From positions 124,001 through 188,000 of the forward strand of contig NZ_JBIRXP010000007.1 in assembly GCF_044389085.1 (NCBI RefSeq): a DNA stretch of 64,000 nt, written 5' to 3'. The notes below the pieces were generated by a model that saw nothing but the letters and a program-made list of their open reading frames with translations, was not told the origin of the DNA and made no database searches. Positions 59,669-64,000 of this stretch are shown piece after piece (positions within the stretch are counted from its first letter, which is position 1; each line of letters opens with the position of its first letter). The position numbers were made by a program, and so were the translations under genes. The DNA comes from Isoptericola sp044389085 (GTDB taxonomy: Bacteria; Actinomycetota; Actinomycetes; Actinomycetales; Cellulomonadaceae).

Positions 59669-60675
59669 GCGCTGACCTCCAGGTGCTCACGGTGGACGGG
59701 AGAGAGCGGGGGCTCGCCCCGCACGAAGCGTTCGAGCTCCCCGAGGGCCGCGTCGCTCATGCGCCGCACCTCCGAGCCGAGCGAGCCGGCCACGTGCGGG
59801 GTGATCAGGACGTTCGGCAGCGCCATGAGGGGCGAGCCGACGGGCAGCGGTTCGGGGTCGGTGACGTCGAGCAGCGCCTGCAGGCGGCCCGTGACGCACT
59901 CGCGCTCCAGCGCCGCCGTGTCGACGAGCGACCCGCGGGCCGTGTTGATCAGGGTGGCGCCGTCCCGCATGAGGGCGAGCTCGGCGGCCCCGACCAGGTG
60001 GCGGGTCGACGGCAGCGCCGGGGCGTGCAGGCTGACGACGTCGGCGCTCGCGAGGAGCTCGGGCAGCCCGACCAGCCGGGCGCCGGCGGCCGCCACCTCC
60101 TCGGCGGTGACGGTCGGGTCGCTGACGAGGACCTCTCCGGGCTCGAGGACCTCCTGGACCAGGCGGGTCACCCGGCGGCCGATGCGCGAGAAGCCGACGA
60201 CGCCGATCGTCCGGCCGCGGTTGGACAGGTCGTCGTGCAGCCGCCACCCGCGCGGGGTGGCGCCGGCGCGGGCCGCGACCGCGGGGACGCCCTTGCCCGC
60301 CAAGATGATGGCGGCGAGGGCGAACTCGGCGACGGGGCGGGCGTTCTCCTCGGCGGCCGTGGTCACCCGGATCCCCCGGTCCCACGCCTCGGGCGGGACG
60401 AGGTCGCGCACGCTGCCCGCGGCGTGGAGCACGGCGCGCAGCCGCGGCGCGGCGTCCAGGTGCTCGACGGTGAGCGCGGGCGCGCCCCACGAGGTGAGCA
60501 GGACGTCGGCGGTCGCCAGGCGACGCCGGGCCTCGGCGCTGTCGAGCTCGTCGAGCACGATCGGGTCACCGACGCGGGCGAGCGCGCGCAGCCGCTCCAC
60601 CTGGGGCGCGTGGAACTGGAGCCCGAAGGTGTGCCGGCTCATCAGGACCACGACGTCGTGCTCGCGTGGGACCAC
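59665..60675 (-). CDS. Hydroxyacid dehydrogenase family protein
   Basis: 336 aa from GTG 60675 (GAGGAGG 6 nt upstream). NAD site TIGVVGFSRIGRRVTRLVQEV, catalytic Arg LINTARGSLVDTAALE, Glu in VTDPEPLP and His in ITPHVAGSLG. First gene of the carbohydrate cluster and overlapping the DUF2264 gene (ATGA). It probably oxidises or reduces an acid derived from the imported sugar; such dehydrogenases are common beside DUF2264 genes in actinobacteria as I recall. Confidence 0.87.
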   Translation of the reverse strand: MVPREHDVVVLMSRHTFGLQFHAPQVERLRALARVGDPIVLDELDSAEARRRLATADVLLTSWGAPALTVEHLDAAPRLRAVLHAAGSVRDLVPPEAWDRGIRVTTAAEENARPVAEFALAAIILAGKGVPAVAARAGATPRGWRLHDDLSNRGRTIGVVGFSRIGRRVTRLVQEVLEPGEVLVSDPTVTAEEVAAAGARLVGLPELLASADVVSLHAPALPSTRHLVGAAELALMRDGATLINTARGSLVDTAALERECVTGRLQALLDVTDPEPLPVGSPLMALPNVLITPHVAGSLGSEVRRMSDAALGELERFVRGEPPLSPVHREHLEVSA

Positions 60676-60722
60676 GCCTACCTCCTCGGCCGCGACGACC
60701 CCGTCGCGGCATGTCTGATTCC

Positions 60723-60840
60723 GATCGACTGCGATCGAATAGTGCGTTCGGATCGCTCATGCGATCACGATCGACGAGTGAACCGGAGCGTTTCCGTCCT
60801 GTCAAGACCTGGACTCGCTCCTGTACGATCAGAATCGATC
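60723..60840. promoter_or_regulatory. CGATC repeat cluster: candidate operators of the carbohydrate cluster
   Basis: The 208-bp gap between the divergent dehydrogenase and regulator genes holds GATC at 60723, 60733, 60751, 60763, 60769, 60827 and 60837. Two pairs are CGATC-N5-CGATC direct repeats with a 10-bp period (60722 and 60826 onward), one near each gene. TACGAT at 60824 may be the -10 of the regulator gene and overlaps the second pair. The phasing places both half-sites on one face of the helix. Confidence 0.5.
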
Positions 60841-60883
60841 ATTCGTCGGCCCCGCTGACGTCGCCCGACCCGGAGGACCCACC

Positions 60884-61987
60884 GTGACCGCACCCGCCCT
60901 GGCCAGCGAGCGCCGTGAGCAGATCCTCGGGATCCTCGGCCGGGAGGGCTCCGCCCGGCTCAGCGCCCTCGCCCACCGGCTCGGGGTCACGCCCGTCACC
61001 GTCCGGCGCGACGTCGCCCAGCTCGCCGAGCAGGGCCTGGTGCAGCGGGTGCACGGCGGGGTGTCGCTCACCGCCGACGCCCGACCGGAGGCGGCGCACG
61101 GGGAGCAGGGGGAGCACGAGCGGCTCGCGCACCGCCAGGACGGCACGACGATCGGCATCGTCGTGCCCTCGATCGACTACTACTACCCCGGGGTCCTCAG
61201 CGGTGCGCGGGCCGCCGCCGAGGAGCGCGGCATCCGCCTCGTGCTCGGTGTCTCCAGCTACCGGATCGACGAGGACCGCCGCCAGATCCAGCGGCTGGTC
61301 GAGGACATCGGCGTGGACGCGGTGCTCACGGCCCCCGCGATCGACCAGCCGGACGGTGGCGAGCTCGCCACGTGGCTGACGGGGCTCCGCACCCCCGTCG
61401 TCCTGCTCGAACGGACCCCGCGGCGGCCGACGCAGCACGCCCTGCTGGAGTCGGTCGTCACGGACCACGCGCTGGGCGCCGGTCTCGCCGTCGAGCACCT
61501 CGCGAGCCTCGGACACCGTCGCATCGCCCTCGCGTCGCGCACCAGCCCGACGACGGCCGCCCTGCGGGAGGGGTGGCAGGCCGGCGTGCGCGACCTCGCG
61601 CTGCCGGAGGGCCCGGAGCTCGACCTCGTCACGTACAACGAGCCGGGCAGCCGCGAGTCGATCGACCGCGCGCTCGACGCCCTCCTCGACGCCCGGTCCA
61701 CCGCCGTGCTCGTGCACGCCGACCCCGAGTCGATCGCCCTGCTGGAGCGGTGCGACGAGCGCGGGATCTCCGTCCCCGAGGACCTGTCCGTCATCGCCTA
61801 CGACGACGAGGTCGCGGCCATCGCGCCGCGACCCATCACCGCGGTCCGGCCGCCGCGCCGGACCGTCGGCAGCACCGCCGTCCGCCTCGTCGCCGAGCGG
61901 CTCGCGGACCCGGACCGCCCGGCCCAGCGGGTCGTCCTCAGCCCGCAGCTGCACACGAGGGCGACCACGGCGCCGCCGCGCCGGTGA
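60884..61987 (+). CDS. DeoR-type HTH / LacI-type sensor hybrid regulator
   Basis: 367 aa. The N-terminus is a DeoR winged helix (REQILGILGREGSARLSALAH, VTVRRDVAQLAEQGLVQRVHGG), not a LacI HTH. The rest (about 85-360) is a LacI-type periplasmic-binding sensor (TIGIVVPSIDYYYPGVLSGAR, DHALGAGLAVEHLASLGHRRIAL, VPEDLSVIAYDDE). It diverges from the carbohydrate operon and would respond to its sugar. The hybrid architecture is typical of actinobacterial sugar clusters. Confidence 0.88.
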   Translation: MTAPALASERREQILGILGREGSARLSALAHRLGVTPVTVRRDVAQLAEQGLVQRVHGGVSLTADARPEAAHGEQGEHERLAHRQDGTTIGIVVPSIDYYYPGVLSGARAAAEERGIRLVLGVSSYRIDEDRRQIQRLVEDIGVDAVLTAPAIDQPDGGELATWLTGLRTPVVLLERTPRRPTQHALLESVVTDHALGAGLAVEHLASLGHRRIALASRTSPTTAALREGWQAGVRDLALPEGPELDLVTYNEPGSRESIDRALDALLDARSTAVLVHADPESIALLERCDERGISVPEDLSVIAYDDEVAAIAPRPITAVRPPRRTVGSTAVRLVAERLADPDRPAQRVVLSPQLHTRATTAPPRR

Positions 61988-61997
61988 CCCGGTCGTG

Positions 61998-63704
61998 TCA
62001 CGCCGGCACGAGGAGACCCGCCGGTTCGGGCCGGTGCACCCCGCGCGGGCGGTAGCCGAGCTCGCCGGCCAGGCCCGCGAGATCGGCGAGCAGCCACACG
62101 ATCGCGAGCCACATCTCCGTGCCCTGCAGCCCGGGCGCCGTCGCCGAGGTCCCGGCGGTGGAGGGGTGCGGGGCCTGGAAGCCGAGGCCCGCGCCGGACG
62201 ACCAGCGGCGCACCGCCTGCCCAAGGAGGCCCCGCGCCAGCTCGACGACCTCGTCGCCGCGGTGGCCCGACCCGCGCGTGAGCCACAGGGGGTGGGCGAC
62301 GTCGAGCACGTTGCACGCGTTCTGCCGCTCCGGCCGGAAGAACCTCGGGTCGCGGGCGTGCTCCAGCACCGTGTCGACCACCCGCTCCGGGTGCGGCACG
62401 GGCAGCCCGAGCTGCGCGAACGTGCCCCGCGACGCCCGGTAGTAGCCGTTGACGACCTGGAGCAGCCCGTCGGGCCCGCCCGGCATGCCCCACAGGCCCG
62501 TGCGCGGGCTCGCGTGCGTGAGCAGCCACCCGAGCAGCGCCTCCTGCGCCCCCGGGGCACCGGCGACGCCGGCGCGGGCGTTCCAGTGCATCGCGGTGCC
62601 GAGGACGTCGACCCAGTGGCCGGCCGACCAGGCGCCCGTGCGCCAGTCCTGCCGCTCCAGGCCGTGGATCACGTCGGCCGGGGTCGCGTCCGCCACGACG
62701 GCGACCGGGTGCTCGAACGCGCTGCCGAGCAGGTCCAGCGCGTACCCGACGGACAGGACGTGATAGTCGGCGGCCGGGTCGAAGAGCCCCGGCCGCGGCG
62801 GCACCGGCTCGAGGTCGGCGCCGAGCTCCCCCACCATGCCCGTGGCCGGGTCCTGCCAGGACCTCAGCCGCTCGACCTGCTCCTCGGGCGTGAGCTGCGG
62901 GGGCGCGGCGCCGAGCAGCAGGTCGGCGATCTCGACGGCGTCGCACTGGGCCCGGACGGTCGGGGCCTTGCCGGGGGCGTCGACGAACAGGCCGGTCGCG
63001 GGGTCCCAGCACCGGTCGAGCAGCGCCCGCGCCTGCTCGCGCGCCGTGGCGCCGAGGTCGCGCACCGCCTGCGCGAGGCCGCCGACGTCGGCCGTCCCGG
63101 CTGCCGGGGGCACCCGCCAGCGGATCAGGCGCGCCGGGTTGCCGCCCACGACCGCGCCGGCGGGCACGTCCTTGGTGACGACGGCGCCCGCCGCCAGCAC
63201 GGCCTTGTCCCCCACGGTGACGCCGTCGAGCACGACGACGTGCGAGCCGATCCACACGTCGTCGCTGACGGTGATCCCCGTCGACGTGAGCGGCTGCCGG
63301 TGCACCTCGGTGTCCGGCTCCATGGAGTGGTTGAAGCCGAGCACGGACGTGTGCGAGCCGATCCGGACGGCGTCGCCGAGGCGCACGTCGCCGCGCACGA
63401 CCGTGTACGGGTTGAGGCTGCAGTCGCGGCCCGCCCGCAGGGTCCCGCTGACGTAGGCGCCGGCGGCCACGTACGTGCGGTCGCCCAGCTCGAGGACGTC
63501 GTTCGTCACCGAGGCCAGCTCGGACACGAAGCACCGCTCGCCCAGGACGTAGCCCCGCTCCCGGCCCAGCTCCGCCTGCAGGGCGAGCTGGCGGTCGCGC
63601 CGCTCCTCGTCGGCGTCGGACCAGAACCGCCAGGGCGTGAAGTCGAGCGCGCTCCGGTCGAGCTCGGTCGTCGCCGGTTCCTTCGTGTGCGTTCGCACGG
63701 CCAT
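61998..63704 (-). CDS. Left-handed beta-helix acyltransferase fused to a helical toroid domain
   Basis: 568 aa from ATG 63704, chosen because AGGA lies 6 nt upstream. Residues ~70-225 form a hexapeptide-repeat O-acyltransferase (RTYVAAGAYVSGTL, IGSHTSVLGFNHSM with the catalytic-type His, SDDVWIGSHVVVLDGVTVGD, AAGAVVTKDVPAGAVVGGNPAR). Residues ~250-560 are a Trp-rich all-helical domain (LLDRCWDPATGLFVDA, DYHVLSVGYALDLLGS, GHWVDVLGTAMHWNA, GTEMWLAIVWLLADL), like a glycosidase or prenyltransferase toroid. It may acetylate a sugar and bind or act on the same chain. It has its own regulator on the far side. Confidence 0.8.
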   Translation of the reverse strand: MAVRTHTKEPATTELDRSALDFTPWRFWSDADEERRDRQLALQAELGRERGYVLGERCFVSELASVTNDVLELGDRTYVAAGAYVSGTLRAGRDCSLNPYTVVRGDVRLGDAVRIGSHTSVLGFNHSMEPDTEVHRQPLTSTGITVSDDVWIGSHVVVLDGVTVGDKAVLAAGAVVTKDVPAGAVVGGNPARLIRWRVPPAAGTADVGGLAQAVRDLGATAREQARALLDRCWDPATGLFVDAPGKAPTVRAQCDAVEIADLLLGAAPPQLTPEEQVERLRSWQDPATGMVGELGADLEPVPPRPGLFDPAADYHVLSVGYALDLLGSAFEHPVAVVADATPADVIHGLERQDWRTGAWSAGHWVDVLGTAMHWNARAGVAGAPGAQEALLGWLLTHASPRTGLWGMPGGPDGLLQVVNGYYRASRGTFAQLGLPVPHPERVVDTVLEHARDPRFFRPERQNACNVLDVAHPLWLTRGSGHRGDEVVELARGLLGQAVRRWSSGAGLGFQAPHPSTAGTSATAPGLQGTEMWLAIVWLLADLAGLAGELGYRPRGVHRPEPAGLLVPA

Positions 63705-63783
63705 CACCATTCCTGTTCGTCGGCGCGGACGGGCACGAGTGTCGGACGGCGACCGCCCCGAGACGGCGTCGTCGGCTAGAAAT

Positions 63784-63798
63784 GAACAGACTCGAACA
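63784..63798. promoter_or_regulatory. GAACA direct repeats: candidate operator
   Basis: GAACA at 63784-63788 and 63794-63798 lie 10 bp apart; an inverse copy (TGTTC) is at 63714-63718 beside the acyltransferase start. The 10-bp spacing mirrors the CGATC pairs in front of the sister regulator at 60884. TAGAAAT at 63777 may be a -10. Confidence 0.4.
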
Positions 63799-63824
63799 CG
63801 CAGTTCCGGCCCGAGGAGGCACCG

Positions 63825-64000
63825 GTGGCACCCGCGCCCGACCCAGCGCCCGGCCCAGCATTCGGCACCGTGCGGCGTGAGCACGTCATGCGGGAGCTGC
63901 GCACGCACGGGACCGTGGCCGTCGCCACGCTCGCCGCCCAGCTGGGCGTGTCCGCGATGACGGTGCGGCGTGACGTGAACGCCCTCGCCGCCAAGGGGCT
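63825..64000 (+). CDS. DeoR-type regulator, N-terminal fragment cut by the window edge
   Basis: 58 codons from GTG 63825 with GAGGAGG upstream; the gene runs off the right edge. After a Pro/Ala start comes a DeoR winged helix (EHVMRELRTHGTVAVATLAA, GVSAMTVRRDVNALAAKG), closely similar to the one at 60884. It diverges from the acyltransferase fusion gene and probably controls it. The sensor domain is not visible. Confidence 0.85.
   Translation, partial: MAPAPDPAPGPAFGTVRREHVMRELRTHGTVAVATLAAQLGVSAMTVRRDVNALAAKG

Noticed and set aside
1..64000. tRNA, rRNA, IS element or prophage
   Set aside because: No cloverleaf, rRNA segment, transposase, integrase or phage structural gene was recognised; the holin-like gene alone is not evidence of phage.

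Overview
The window is about 64 kb of very GC-rich DNA. It has tightly packed genes, many GTG starts, ATGA/GTGA stop-start overlaps and short intergenic gaps. That style, plus the gene families present (MetPS methionine/alanine importer, kdpFABCDE, excalibur/PASTA cell-wall proteins, DeoR-LacI hybrid regulators, WYL regulators), points to a chromosomal segment of a high-GC actinobacterium. The best guess is Micrococcales near Cellulosimicrobium, Isoptericola or Cellulomonas; this is inference from gene style, since no rRNA or tRNA is present to anchor it. No phage, IS element, CRISPR array or origin was seen.

Layout, left half. 1-3 kb: a partial unknown gene diverging from a GntR-MFS pair. 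3-6.7 kb: an excalibur membrane protein, an ECF sigma factor with its membrane partner, and a secreted protein that may be its target. 6.7-9.5 kb: a complete polar amino-acid ABC importer. 9.5-10.9 kb: a frameshifted EamA-type transporter and a holin-like membrane protein. 11-12.8 kb: the two-subunit NSS importer metP/metS. 12.9-19 kb: an alditol-oxidase-like flavoprotein, an HTH_42 putative DNA glycosylase with a STAS protein, a YbaK deacylase and a large VanY-PASTA carboxypeptidase. 19-21.6 kb: 5-oxoprolinase genes pxpA and a fused pxpB-pxpC. 21.7-24 kb: two lipoproteins and a methyltransferase. 24.1-32 kb: the complete kdp potassium ATPase operon with its KdpDE two-component system.

Layout, right half. 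32-34.6 kb: a DAACS symporter preceded by a 28-codon ORF resembling actinobacterial cysteine leader peptides. 34.6-43.6 kb: histidine utilisation (hutG, then hutH-hutU-hutI, plus an IclR regulator), interrupted by a TetR/ABC-2 efflux unit. 43.7-51.9 kb: a lipoprotein, a sugar-acid dehydrogenase/MFS pair under a GntR regulator, a siderophore-interacting protein, a FitAB/VapBC-type toxin-antitoxin pair, an epoxide hydrolase with a WYL regulator and a small membrane protein. 52-64 kb: a dehydrogenase and a methyltransferase, then a carbohydrate ABC cluster (dehydrogenase, DUF2264, binding protein, two permeases, DUF624) facing a DeoR-LacI hybrid regulator, then an acyltransferase/toroid fusion and the start of a second DeoR-type regulator.

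The most unusual signal is a set of large palindromic elements, unlike one another in sequence but similar in build. Most carry a 10-12 bp core present twice on each arm. They lie between genes (10910-11008, 42782-42856), and three lie inside open reading frames without breaking them: two in pxpBC (20594-20651, 21158-21219) and one in hutH (41120-41224). They resemble the Rickettsia palindromic elements in behaviour and deserve a genome-wide search. Secondary leads are the leader peptide upstream of a possible cystine symporter, paired 10-bp-spaced direct repeats in front of two related sugar regulators, and the acyltransferase/toroid fusion protein.
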